DNA of 40,969 bases from contig BFEA01000509.1 of NCBI GenBank assembly GCA_003427395.1, forward strand, positions 571,938 through 612,906, in the 5' to 3' direction. Origin of the DNA: Chara braunii. Lineage: Eukaryota; Streptophyta; Charophyceae; Charales; Characeae. Below the pieces are notes generated by a model that was not told where the DNA came from, did no database searches, and saw only the letters and a list, made by a program, of their open reading frames with translations. Numbering within the stretch: position 1 is the stretch's first letter; every line of letters starts with the position of its first letter. Made by a program: the position numbers and the translations under genes. Below are positions 30,061-40,144 of the stretch, piece after piece.

Positions 30061-30610
30061 CCTCTCGAGTCTAAACTTACTTCTAAGAGTCAGAGGCTGA
30101 AACACCGCCTGGCGAAAGGTCAGGGAGTATTATCTTCTGTAAAGACTGACATAGTTCTTTTACCGGTCAGGCGTAAAGATGGTATTTGGGAGGTGGGGTT
30201 ATTGGTACTCCAGAAAACAACCTATGGCAAAGTAACCGTCATGGGAACCACATCCCCCTTCCTTTCTCTCTCCACTGAGGTTGGCCGATTAGCAATGGAG
30301 CCTCTTATCAAACATGATGTACTTAGATTTATCAAAAACTACCTCCCCCCTGTAAGTACAGCATCCTTAATCATAATGGAAGGGGATCAGCGCTTAGCAG
30401 AATGAGATGTTTTTCTCGGATTTGAGTCCGGAAAGCAGGTCAACCTGAAATGGTTCAACCAGGACCTCTTCATGGAACTGCAACTAATGAAGGTTAAGGC
30501 GAGTAGCTTCTGGTCTGAAACAGATGTCGAAACACTACAGGTAGTATGTCCCCTAAGCCAACGAGTTTTGGCATCAGGGGGCCTGTTGGATCTAGGCCAG
30601 TGGCTAAATC
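30061..30610 (+). pseudogene. LINE-1 pre-endonuclease domain (shared with family A)
   Basis: The plus strand reads SQRLKHRLAKGQGV, VLLPVRRKDGIWEVGLLVLQ and GKVTVMGTT, then after a stop FESGKQVNLKWFNQDLFMEL and LMKVKASSFW. The first half aligns with the minus-strand frame at 40789-40298 (RQKLRKLLEKGQAV, VILVRKEEGKWEIGLSQV). The second half aligns with LINE-2 at 40115-39918 (FEEHREADLKWYSHSALSDL and NLKIKASA). Its function is unknown to me. Conservation in LINE-1, LINE-2 and family A argues that it is a real domain. Confidence 0.7.
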
Positions 30611-30754
30611 TTGGTGATAATACAAATAACTAATCTAACAACTAATCTTCAGTTGATCGTTCGGTTAGGTTGGCGTTTGTCAAAGATGGATAAGTTTTCG
30701 TTAATCGACGCCCTATACAATAGAGATAAAACTTGGAAATCTACTAAAAGACAG

Positions 30755-31606
30755 ACAGACTTAAACCTGAGATCACTGAATGTTAATGGTCCGACCTCTG
30801 CAAAGTTTGAAAAGAAGCAAGTTATCTATGGTCAACTTAAAGAAATATGAGGTAGGGAATGAAATGATGTTGTCTGTATTCAGGAAACTCACCTAATGGA
30901 CATTGCCTCCCATAATCACTGCTATAAGCAGATTTGGCCCCACACAGCCTTCCGGGCTCACGCACCTCGTCCAGGGAGTGTCGAAGTAGCAATATGGATT
31001 CCTCCAGGGTCCAAAGTACATCCCGTTTATTGGGAGGTCGACAAAGAAGAAGGTAGATGGGCGTACATTCTTACGATGTTAGACCTAGATATCGTAGTTG
31101 TCTTGTGTGTGTATGGGTCAAATGAGGCAGGTAATCGACGACGCTTCTTTGGGTCCCTCATCCACAAACTCGTTGTAGGTATCCCAATGATCATTGTTGG
31201 TGACTTTAATGTTGCTCCGGATCGCTCATTGGATCGATGGCGCATTCCTGACCCATGCCCGGACTATGTAGCAACTGATGAAGCTAATCTTACTCAATCT
31301 TTCAACCTTTTTAACTCGTTTAGAAGACTGAACCCCACACTTCGCACGTTTTCATGCTTTAGGAAAAACCAGTCTAGGATAACTTCTAAGTCACAAATTG
31401 ATCTAATCCAACTCTTTGAAGATCTAGAAAGCGCTTTACAAATAGCTGAAAATTTCCCCAGAAGCCCTCTACCAGGACTGTACTATGCTATGTGTGCAGT
31501 CCTCCTGTCGTTCTCCAAAAAGTCAGACCAAGGTAGAGTTTACTACAAGTTAAATACATCCCTTCTAAACATGGAAAGATTCAAAACTTACCTCAAGGAC
31601 GTTTGA
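30755..31606 (+). pseudogene. LINE-1 APE-type endonuclease
   Basis: Frame 2 reads LNLRSLNVNGP (N-terminal Asn motif), CIQETHLMD with the catalytic Glu, VVVLCVYGSNE, and IPMIIVGDFNVAPDRSLDRW with the Asp/Asn pair. SQIDLIQL stands in for the S-x-IDY motif. The usual S-D-H near the end is not found: the sequence there is PGLYYAMCAVL. KLNTSLL follows, as expected between endonuclease and RT. Stops at 30848 and nearby interrupt the N-terminus. The enzyme nicks the target strand to start reverse transcription. Confidence 0.92.
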
Positions 31607-32099
31607 ACTTTCAGGCGTCAACAAAAGACCCTCATTCAGGATAACATAATATGGTTCAACAACGGTCTAACTTTTCTAGGGCGTAAATGCAATGAATATT
31701 CGAAGCTTCTAGCAGTTGAACGACATTCCAATGAATCAAGACTTTACCAACGTATTCATGAGTTGCAATCACATGAAAATAGCTTGAACAATGAGGAAAA
31801 TAATGAGACAGTTGCTCAAGAAATTCAGGAAATAGAGGATCGTCTGTTATCCCTCATGGAGTATCGATAGCATGGAGTCCGGATCAGGGGAAAACTTCGT
31901 CAGATTGTCACTGAAGGAGGAATGGATGCAAGGTTTTTTGGTATGGCTAGAACCTGTGTAGGGAGAACATTAATTGAAGCCCTTGTTCACCCTCAACGAC
32001 AAAATGAACAACTAGCAACATCTACGGCAGAGTGCACTAAGTTTGCTAGGGATTTTCTTTTAATTCCTCTTCCTATCAGAAACTGGAATCACTCCTGTT
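31607..32099 (+). pseudogene. LINE-1 endonuclease-RT linker
   Basis: The same frame continues: DNIIWFNNGLTFLGRKCNEY, then a Glu/Gln-rich helical stretch (NEENNETVAQEIQEIEDRLL) that could form a coiled coil, then GRTLIEALVHPQ. One stop lies at 31868. LINE-2 has the equivalent start (WFNNRLTFLAKKCNDLN, 38910-38858). The frame shifts near 32095. Confidence 0.75.
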
Positions 32100-33480
32100 A
32101 ACCAACGCATCAAGGACATTGACGGTTTCCTAAAACCATTGACCAAGTCTCTATCTGAGTCTCAAAGGGATCAGCTGGAGAAACCTCTAACAAAAGAGGA
32201 GATATGGACTGCCCTGATGCTCATGGAAGAAGAGAAAACCCCCGGCATAGATGGATTACCTAAGAAATTCTGAAAATCTCTTTGGGGTTTCATCTCTCAA
32301 GATTTAATGGACTTCTATAAGAAAGTTTGGGCTTCAAGTCGATTATGAGAGATAGTGGGGCAAGGGGTCCTAACGCTTCTGTACAAAGAGGGTGACAAAT
32401 GTAACATTCGGAACTATCGTCTCATCACTCTCCTCACAGTTGTGTATAAACTCATCTAAAAAACCCTCACTATTCGTCTTAAATTCTTAATAAATACATA
32501 GATGACATAATTCACACCGCCCAGACGAGTTTTATCCAAGGAAGAAATATTCAGGATAGCATCTTCCTCATAAATGAGTTAGTCAAACTCTCTCGTCAAT
32601 CTAAACATAACGCTGCCTTTATCTTTATAAATTTTGAGAAAGTTTATGACCACATGGACTGACTCTTCCCAGACAAATGCCTAGACAAGTTTAGAATTGG
32701 CCCGAACTTCAGAAGGTGGGTAAAAATCGTACATGAGAATGAGGCAACAAGAGTCATGGTCAATGGAAATGTGGCTCTCCCATAGTTCTACAAAGATCAA
32801 CTAGGCAAGGAGATCCCATTGCCCCGCTCCTCTTTGTAATCATCATGGAAGCCTTGGCAGCTAATACCCGCCACCCGAAAGACATCATACACATTCAAAT
32901 TACATCCATACCAGAGAATGCCATAACGGTATGCTCTCTTTTCGTTGATGACTTATTTCTCATGTTTGACACCTCACATGAGAACCTTGAGGCAATACAA
33001 CGAATTATGAACGAATTTTGTAAACTATCAGACATGAGGGTAAACTGGGGGAACAAAACTCTGGGCTGGTGGATTCACTATCAAGGATTAAGACCTCCGG
33101 AGCGACCAATGATCAAATGACTCCCTCTTGATTCACCAATTAGGGTTCTTGGGATTTCCCTCTCAGCCCTTGGCAAACCAACATCCAATAGTGAAGGAAT
33201 TTTGAAACATACACTTTCAAAGCTCGAATTATGGAAAGATAAACACACATCGTTGTTAGGAAGAACATTAGTTATTAACAATGTGGTCCTGGTCCCTATT
33301 TGGTATAAATCTGTTGTTTGGGCGCTTGCTAATGTATCCACCAAGATCTTGCAAAGACAGTTGGCAGCATTTCTTTGGCGAGGTAATCATGAGTGTGAAA
33401 ATATCATCAGCAGAGTGGCATGGCTATCTATAATTTGACCTAAATCCAAAGGTGGTCTTGGCATAATTGATCCCACCACC
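32100..33480 (+). pseudogene. LINE-1 reverse transcriptase
   Basis: The RT blocks are in order: EEEKTPGIDGLPKKF; GVLTLLYKEGDKCNIRNYRL and ITLLTVVYKLI; TSFIQGRNIQDSIFLINELV; FEKVYDHMD with the first catalytic Asp; RSSLFVIIMEALA; CSLFVDDLFLM with FVDD at 32941-32952 for the paired Asp; VNWGNKTLGWWIHY; LELWKDKHTSLLGRT; LAAFLWRGNHE; KSKGGLGI. At least six stops and two shifts break the frame. The three catalytic Asp are retained, so decay may be fairly recent compared with LINE-3. Confidence 0.95.
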
Positions 33481-33486
33481 CAAACG

Positions 33487-34930
33487 ATGACACTTTCAAT
33501 TCAATGGATAAAACGTCTTTTATTCAATCCCCAGACCCCGTGGAGTAATCTGGTTTGGGAACAGATCAGACACCTAGCCCCTCCCACCCCAGATGATGTT
33601 GACCCCCTAATGTGGTTGGAGAATCGTGCCTGGCCACTCCCACGGGCGTCCTCATCAGAGATCCAAAACCCGGATCTAGCTGATCACCAGACAGCCAAGC
33701 ATTGGAATAGATAATAGATATAATCCCCTTAGATTGGGTTAGGATCTTGGGAAAGGGACCTACCCTTATTCCAAATGATTGGGTCTTCATCTATGATCAG
33801 CCAGGAGTGGTGGGGAAGATTAGCGAAGTGCGCCCCACTGGAGATGTGTTAATGACAATCTATGATATAGGGGAGGATGAGTTCCTCAGAACTACACCAC
33901 ATCAGATCACGGGGCTGATCAAGAAGGACAAATTATTTAGGATCAGAATCTTAATGATGAAGGAAAAGTGGTTTGCTTACAGACCAAATACACTATATCC
34001 CACCTCCCGCTAGATCTTGTTAGTTGGTCTTGGTTGTCTATGGTGTACCCAGAATGCTTCCATACCCGGGTACTTCACACGCTGTTAGTAAAATCCACGT
34101 ACAGGATGTTGCGCCCTAAGATAAATACAAAGGATAAAATAGAAGAGCGATGGATGAGACACCTCAATGTGAGCAAAGAGGAACTACAGTCGGTTAAATG
34201 GTTCCATTCTATCAAGTTTAAACCGGTAAAGTGGCATCCCTTCAATGGCAAATCACTCACCGATGCTTGCCAACCAACGACTGGATCATTGACAGAACTT
34301 CACTCGAACAAAAAAAAATAGCCCTTCCCTAGTGCAAATTCTACAGATCTGCCTTCCATTCAAAATTGATCTCGGAAACAATAGAACATATATTTTTGCA
34401 ATGCCCAGGTTCGGTCTGGTTATGACACTGGTGGGATAGGAATTGGAATCAGCTAGAAACCTCCCTACCATGGTCATGGAACAAGAAAGCTCTCCTCCTG
34501 GAAGCTTGGGCCCCATCATGTGAAGATAGCTTCACAACTATAACCTATTCACGATTGGAAGAAGAGTTGTTATTTGGGCCATATGGTCTCGCAGATGCAC
34601 ATTTGAAATGGAAGGTGCCTGTCTAGATGATCCTGAATTCACGGATACCATCAAGCAACAAATCCAACTAGAGATTCACACTAGATGAGAGACACTAAAA
34701 GAGAAACTTCAATTCTTAACGACAGAAAAAGAAATTAAACAACACATAAAAACCTTCAATCAAAACTGGCTTGGAGGGGATCTAGGTGGTATGATAGGGC
34801 ATATTAAATGGTATGGAGTGTGTGAGAATGCTCAAGATGAGCTGCCAAGGAATTACCACTTAATCTTTAATGACTGGAGCAACATTGATCCTTCCATCCC
34901 CGCAGCCCCGTATCAGATTTTTCCGATCCT
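33487..34930 (+). pseudogene. LINE-1 ORF2 C-terminus with zf-RVT-like segment
   Basis: After the RT comes IQWIKRLLFNPQTPWSNLVW. Next is a short beta-rich domain (NDWVFIYDQPGVVGKISEV through RIRILMM, 33770-33960), also present in LINE-2 (EGDWVMEILDNDKKEVGQVI). YRMLRPKINTKDKI and ERWMRHLNV follow, then CKFYRSAFHS and ETIEHIFLQCPGSVW (about 34325-34425), the zf-RVT-like segment with E-x2-H-x4-C. A helical tail comes last (TDTIKQQIQLEIHTR, FNQNWLGGDLGG, about 34645-34790). The domains are ordered identically in LINE-2 and LINE-5. Probable role: RNA template binding. Confidence 0.88.
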
Positions 34931-35397
34931 TTTCCTCCTTCAAAGTTGGCCTTAGTTACCGGATCATGGTTTGTGCTTGAATGATCAACTGAGTCACTAT
35001 ATTGTGTGTTTAACTACGGAATCTCGTCTCACCTCCTGATAAGTAGGTTGAGAGTGCTAGGTGTAATTGCATATCTGGCGCCCGGTTAGGGTAAGAGGCA
35101 TAAAAATCCCCGCTTACCAATCCTACTCCTTAACCTCAGTACCATCATTCAATCTCACAGCACGATCAGTACTCCCAGATCTAAAGGGTCGCTGGGCCCG
35201 CTTCCCAGCCGCAACTTTTTTTGCCTTTTCATTATTAATGATGTAAAGGAACGCTGAACCCGGTTTCCAACAGGTGCAACTCCCCACCAATGGAACGGGG
35301 TCATCTATCCACCTAGGGGAGTAGAGGGAGTGTCTGCTCTTATCAACACCCTTTCTACTCCGCAACATAGATGTTAAAAAAAAAAAAAAAAAAAAAA
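34931..35397 (+). repeat. LINE-1 3' UTR, tail modules and poly(A)
   Basis: The UTR holds an A-type hairpin (GCTGGGCCCGCTTCCCAGC, 35188-35206) and then module B: GAACGCTGAACCCGGTTTCC, CAACAGGTGCAACTCCCCAC. The GCTGAA/TTCCAAC arms pair through G-T wobbles. CTGCTCTTATCAACACC precedes the poly(A) at 35376-35398. The same terminal string ends LINE-2 (about 26490-26475). Confidence 0.85.
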
Positions 35398-35407
35398 AGA
35401 ATTGACC
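35397..35407 (+). repeat. Right target-site duplication of LINE-1
   Basis: AAGAATTGACC directly follows the poly(A) and matches 27056-27066 exactly. The first A or two cannot be told from the tail. Confidence 0.88.
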
Positions 35408-35744
35408 AATGATATTCAATTTCTGTTTGTGTAAAATAAACAATCAATTCCTTTAATTCTGCTCCTTCCAGGCCCACTCCCTCTCTCCCTTACACAATAC
35501 CTATATCATAGTGTCCATATCATTGCCTTAAGACTTATCTCGAAAAGAAATTGTTCGAAGATAGACAATTGCAATCCCTGGGGACCCAGTGACCCAGGAG
35601 AATGATTTTCCAATCCCAGGGTCAATCAATTTCTGTTAGACCCTTCTAGATACAATCTCATTTTCTCCATAGCAGTAGTGATCCAAAACATTGCATAAAT
35701 ATATGTTTAATAGTTTCTCTGAATTTTATACTAGGAAAAGCTAG
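35408..35744 (-). pseudogene. LINE-2 ORF2, zf-RVT-like segment (proximal to LINE-1)
   Basis: On the minus strand FRETIKHIFMQCFGSLLLW (about 35730-35675) corresponds to ETIEHIFLQCPGSVW of LINE-1: His and Cys are kept and E-H has become K-H. It then runs decayed to ELKELIVYFTQTEIEYHWSI, which leads directly into the LINE-1 insertion site and resumes at 27066. On its upstream side it is separated from the rest of LINE-2 by the insert 35745-35964. Confidence 0.85.
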
Positions 35745-35916
35745 AAGACACGTGCTGCTCCCTACGAATAGATTAGAGCAAAAAAAAAAACAATCAGAGA
35801 ATACGATTGATGACAAGACATAAGACCCTCAATCAAAATTCTAATATGCCACGTCATTTGAATCCTATTATCAAGAAACAATCAAGAATCGTGAATTGAA
35901 ATCATCAATGAAAAAT

Positions 35917-35964
<48 letters not shown>
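35745..35964 (+). mobile_element. Short retroinsertion with two A tracts (candidate 3' transduction) inside LINE-2
   Basis: It starts with the end of module A (ACACGTGCTGCTCCCTACGA, GATTAGAGC), directly followed by A10 (35780-35789). About 128 bp of sequence not related to the LINEs comes next, then a 47-nt A tract (35918-35964). LINE-2 coding sequence lies on both sides on the minus strand, so the segment is an insertion. Two tails around unique DNA is the classic layout of read-through past the element's own poly(A) site. I could not see a target-site duplication. Confidence 0.7.
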
Positions 35965-35965
<1 letters not shown>

Positions 35966-36660
35966 CACCATGGTGGTCCTCTCTATTCCAGTGTGAAATG
36001 ATCTATTAACCAATCATTAGTAGGCCGACACTGATATACTATCTACCATTATAAAAAGGAAAATTTAGCAGACCGTTGTTTGAGATTTTTAAGAAAATTG
36101 ATGTGTTTAATCAAATTTATCTCAATATTAAGATGCCTAACCCATCTTTCATGCGAAATTGCCCCAATGTTCACTTTTGGGCGAAAAAGGCGATAGATTA
36201 CTTTAACTGTTAGTGAATGAAGATGTTTGGGTTCCCCTCTGTTGCTAGTCTTCCAGACCCCTTCATTGGATCAATTGGAAGTTCCGAATGGGGCGCTTAG
36301 GATGAAAGGCCCTCCACCCTCTGATGAAGAATACATACATTACTCGTATCCTATAAATGTGGTCAAAAGGAAAAAAATATACCTTGTTATCAGAGGATGA
36401 AATAAGATAGTGATCCCTGTTGATTACCATAAGACTGACCAATACTCCATCTTCTCGTGTGTGGATCACCTGACCTACTTCCTTCTTATCATTATCTAAT
36501 ATTTCCATCACCCAATCTCCTTCCCTAAAAATGATGCATTTTCTTAATGTGCGTACCCACGCCAAGGGAATAGAAAAAATAATCTGATCCAATGAATTAG
36601 AGAGTTGGTCAGCATACATGAGAGTCTCTATCATCTGATCCACTGTTTTTCAGTCTTTCC
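35965..36660 (-). pseudogene. LINE-2 ORF2 C-terminal domain
   Basis: The open frame 36643-36263 contains IFREGDWVMEILDNDKKEVG and YRIRVMYVFFIRGWRAFHP, matching LINE-1's NDWVFIYDQPGVVGKISEV and RIRILMMKEKWFAYRP. Further down (36250-36050) VIYRLFRPKVNIGA and ERWVRHLNIE match the YRMLRPKIN and ERWMRHLNV block. The frame then reaches DWLIDHF before the insert. Confidence 0.9.
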
Positions 36661-37340
36661 TATCAGTATCTCATATGTACTTTTTTCTTACCACTCCCCT
36701 TTTCACCCATAATGACCAAGGTGCATCCGAGCTATTAAAAATACATCTATTCTAGTCCATGATCCATCGATTTTCAAAACGAGGTTGCCGAAGCACTTCC
36801 TCATAACGGGAGGGAAATTGTTTATTAGAAAGCGGCAAGTGACGCCAAATTATGAAAAGAGATAACAAAAAATTGTCAAGGATAAGATCGTTTCGGGCTT
36901 TCCCTCAGATACCTACCTCCCTAGATTCAACCCGTGCTCTTGGAATGCTCCAAAAACGGTCCTTAATCCATGTTAGGTGGTCAGTAGTCTCTGTGGATGA
37001 GGGAGCTAACCTTTTGATCTGCTGAAGGATCAGGGCTTGCTACGAGCTGTCCACAATAAGAATTAGTTTTGTGATTCATTGAAGAGAGAGACTTTGACAT
37101 TGGAGTGTCGATCCAACACTCATAATCCTCCCCTCGACTTAGGTTGTATAAGAGAGAATCAAGCTACTCGTGGAATAACCTTATCCTGCTCATGATTACT
37201 TTTCTATAGAAAGACAGATACCCGTCTTAGAAGGATTTTCGTCCGTGATTGACTTACGGGCCAGAGTGTTGATTTATACCATATAGAAGCAAGGACAACA
37301 TTATTTATAATCAATGTCCTCCCAAAGAGAGACGTATGTT
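36661..37340 (-). pseudogene. LINE-2, post-RT region
   Basis: Decayed minus-strand coding includes HTSLFGRTLIINNVVLASIW and YKSTLWPVSQSRTKILLRRV, then NHEQDKVIPRVA. This matches LINE-1's HTSLLGRTLVINNVVLVPIW region step for step, with many stops. Confidence 0.85.
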
Positions 37341-38480
37341 GATTTTTTCACTGACTTAATTTAGACATTGCAGGCCCTGTAATCCAATCATCATTAATAA
37401 CGAGTTTTCCATATGTTGTAAATGACACCCCTAGGATCTGAATTAGAGCGTCCAGAGGCACCCACCTAATTTTTGGCAGCTCAGGAGGACGCACCCCATT
37501 GGAATGTATCCACCAACCTCCCCCAGTTGACCGCCATACCAAATACTTGAGAGAATATGTCCAACAAGACCTGAATTTCTTCCATGTTGAATATGGTAGT
37601 TTCTATCATGATAGTGAGATCGTCTGCGAACATGGAGCTAATAGGTATTGCTTCTTCCAGTATCCCTGCAATTTGAAAACGTTTAAGATTATGATAATTT
37701 CTTAGGTTAGCCCCAATACTTCTATAGTTATCAAAAAAAGAAAAGAAGTTAAGGGGTTTCCTCGTCTCACTGACCTTTGGAGGCGGATCTCTAGAGAGAG
37801 AAACCCATTTATCTGGACCCATGTCGTAGCATTGGAATGAAGAATATGCACCCATCGTCTCATTCTAGAACCGACATTCATCTTTCGGAGACATACATCT
37901 AGAAAACGTCAATCTACATGGTCATAAGTTTTTTCAAAATCTATAAATAGAAAAACTACATTTTTTTAAAACTGTCTCGATAACTTAATCAATTCATTAA
38001 TTAGTAGTATGTTATCCTGAATGTGTCTTCCATTAATAAAGCCTGTTTAAGAGGGATGAATGATGTCCGCCATCACTGGTATTAGGCGGTTGGTCAAGGC
38101 TTGGACTAATATTTTATAGACTACTGTCAACAAAGTTATAGGTCTATAATTCTTAATATTGGTTTTATCGCCTTTCTTACATAAAAGAGTGAGGATGCCT
38201 TGGTCCATCATCTCTCCTATCTGCCCTGATTAAAAAAACGCATAATAAAAAACCATTAAACATAAAGAAAAGATGAATCACATGGTTTTCCAAAATTCCT
38301 TTGGTAGGTCATCAATCCCTAGAGTCTTGTCTTCTTCCATTTGTAATAAAGTTGTCCATATTTCTTGCAATGTCAAGGGCCTCTCCAGATGTTCCCTCTG
38401 TGTTTAAGTAAATTATCTTGATAAATTAGTGAAAAAACATTGTATATTCTGATCATCAACCTCCTGCTTACCAAGGACCT
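37341..38480 (-). pseudogene. LINE-2 reverse transcriptase
   Basis: The minus strand reads QREHLERPLTLQEIWTTLLQ, MEEDKTLGIDDLPKEFWKTM, QGILTLLCKKGDKTNIKNYR and PITLLTVVYKILVQALTNRL. Then come GFINGRHIQDNILLINELIK, FEKTYDHVD (first Asp) and PISSMFADDLTIM with FADD at 37630-37619. AVNWG and GWWIHSNGVRPPELPKIRW follow. Between the first Asp block and FADD the RQG region is replaced by diverged sequence (PPPKVSETRKPLNFF). Several stops and shifts break it. All catalytic Asp are retained. Confidence 0.94.
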
Positions 38481-38857
38481 TCGAAGAAGTGAGAAAATTT
38501 TAAAAAAAATTGTAACCTATTTTTAAATTTTCTGCCGATGATGATGAAATGACAGCTTCTACATCTTCTAAAGATGCCTCAAAATCCATAAATCCTTCTA
38601 TGCTTGTGCGTTTAGATCTTGCCTTTGTCATCGCAAAGAAAGAAGAGTCAATTTCCTTCAGTAGCAAATTTAGATAATTGACCCTGACTAGATGTCCCCG
38701 CCAACGATATTGTGCAAAGGACAAAAGTTGTTGTTTGAGTGTTTGGATATCAATTGAGGTCTGATAATTTAGTTGATTGTTAAGTCCGTAATTTAAAATC
38801 CGCTCTTGGATGTTCATTTTTTGACGATAATGATTTTTAGCAAAAAAAATTCAGAAA
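38481..38857 (-). pseudogene. LINE-2 endonuclease-RT linker
   Basis: The frame 38817-38500 (NIQERILNYGLNNQLNYQTS, QLLSFAQYRWRGHLVRVN) is mostly helical and aligns by position with LINE-1's 31740-31900. No named domain is recognised. Confidence 0.7.
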
Positions 38858-39930
38858 TCAATTCAAATCATTACATTTTTTGGCTAAAAATGTTAATCTG
38901 TTGTTGAACCAATCCGTAAAAGAATCATGTTTGTCTTTCGTAGTGTGTCGGTATCCCCAAACATCCTGAATATACTGTCTAAACTGAGATTGAGAAAGTA
39001 AGGACGTATTGAGTTTGTAAAAACTCTTCCCTTTATCTGATTTTTTTTTGAAGATCATGAGTACTGCACACATCTTATCATCCGCCCCCAACCAAGGACT
39101 TTTAGGAAAAATGGTCGCCCATTGAAGGGCTCGATCCAAATAATTTGACATTAAAATCAGGTTTATTCTACATCTTGATTGATTTGGGGTGCCACTATTC
39201 CGTATGCAAGTGAATAAACGCTCCCTAGGGAAGATATGCCAGTAGGAATCAAACAAGTGTTCCGAGGAACACAATTAATGAATGATATTCTCATCCTCCT
39301 TAATGTATGATGGGCAAGGAAAACGAATTTTCCATTTATCCATCCATCTATCTGGCGCGGCATTAAAGTCACCAACCATGATGATTGGGATTTCATCCGG
39401 AATGTGAGATCGAATATGATGGAAGAACTTGACCCATTCTCGCACATCATTGGGTCCATAAATATTTACTACACACGCAATCTTTATCTCAAGCAATACC
39501 AATGCAGATATCCAACGCCCTTGTTCCTTATCTGTCGTCCAATGAACTATTTCGGCCTTTGATTCCGACAGGAGCTAGATAGTTACTCGTCCTGGGCCAC
39601 TGTGCGGGGCTGCGGAACAAATTTTCTGAAAAGGCCAAACTATATTGTGTGCAGGGATATGGGTACGAGATTCGATTAGATAAGTTTCCTAAATGCAAAT
39701 CAAATCTGGTCACGAACGACCCCCAACTTTCTTAAATTGTTGCATTAAAGCCTTTCTCTTTTCCCCATCCGTTGTGACTAGACCATTTACATTGAGGGAT
39801 CTCAAATCCAAGTCTGCATCCCTAGTCTCTCGATGCCACGTAGGGTTCTTCCCATATAGAGTTTGCAATGCTTCCATTCCAAATCAGCCTTGTCCCCTTT
39901 ACCCCCATTCAGGCTCCCTATAGTCGCATC
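38858..39930 (-). pseudogene. LINE-2 APE-type endonuclease
   Basis: In minus order: LDLRSLNVNGLVTTDGEKRK (about 39822-39760); VVNIYGPNDVREWVKFFHHI; IPIIMVGDFNAAPDRWMDKW with the Asp/Asn pair (39410-39345); SRCRINLILM; then the place of S-D-H, which reads WLGADDKMCAVLM; then KSFYKLNTSLL. Two overlapping frames (39502-39275 and 39274-38858) show a shift at about 39275. As in LINE-1, the final catalytic His is not visible. Confidence 0.9.
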
Positions 39931-40140
39931 CAACGACTATTATCCAAATTCGAGGCTGCTTTTATCCTCCTTTCATGTAAAATGGAGCAAAGGAAGGGTA
40001 CCACATCTGATATTGACCGAATTGCGCTAGCCTTGATTTTCAAATTTTGCAGGTCTGAAAGAGCAGAGTGTGAATACCATTTCAAATCTGCCTCCCTGTG
40101 TTCTTCGAACCTCACATATGTACCTCATTTAGTCATCTAC
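39918..40140 (-). pseudogene. LINE-2 pre-endonuclease domain, second half
   Basis: MRFEEHREADLKWYSHSALS, NLKIKASAIRSISDVV and LDNSRWMRL match LINE-1's LGFESGKQVNLKWFNQDLFM, LMKVKASSFWSETDV and LDLGQWLNL. Homology stops just upstream, at about 40140, where the tail of another element begins. The first half of the domain expected from LINE-1 is therefore missing or replaced. Confidence 0.8.
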
Positions 40141-40144
40141 TAAA

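Larger units (their letters stand above)
27067..35397 (+). mobile_element. LINE-1: near full-length L1-type non-LTR retrotransposon, decayed
   Basis: An 8.3-kb unit. Order: ~75-bp 5' leader; ORF1 with a zinc-knuckle-like motif (27141-27929); Ser/Lys-rich linker and ORF1/ORF2 pre-domain (28211-30610); APE endonuclease (30755-31500); RT (32100-33480); C-terminal region with the zf-RVT-like segment (33750-34930); 3' UTR with hairpin modules; a 22-24-nt poly(A) (35376-35398). It is flanked by an 11-bp target-site duplication (27056-27066 and 35397-35407) and lies inside the opposite-strand LINE-2. Many stops and shifts make it non-functional, but the structure is complete. Confidence 0.93.
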
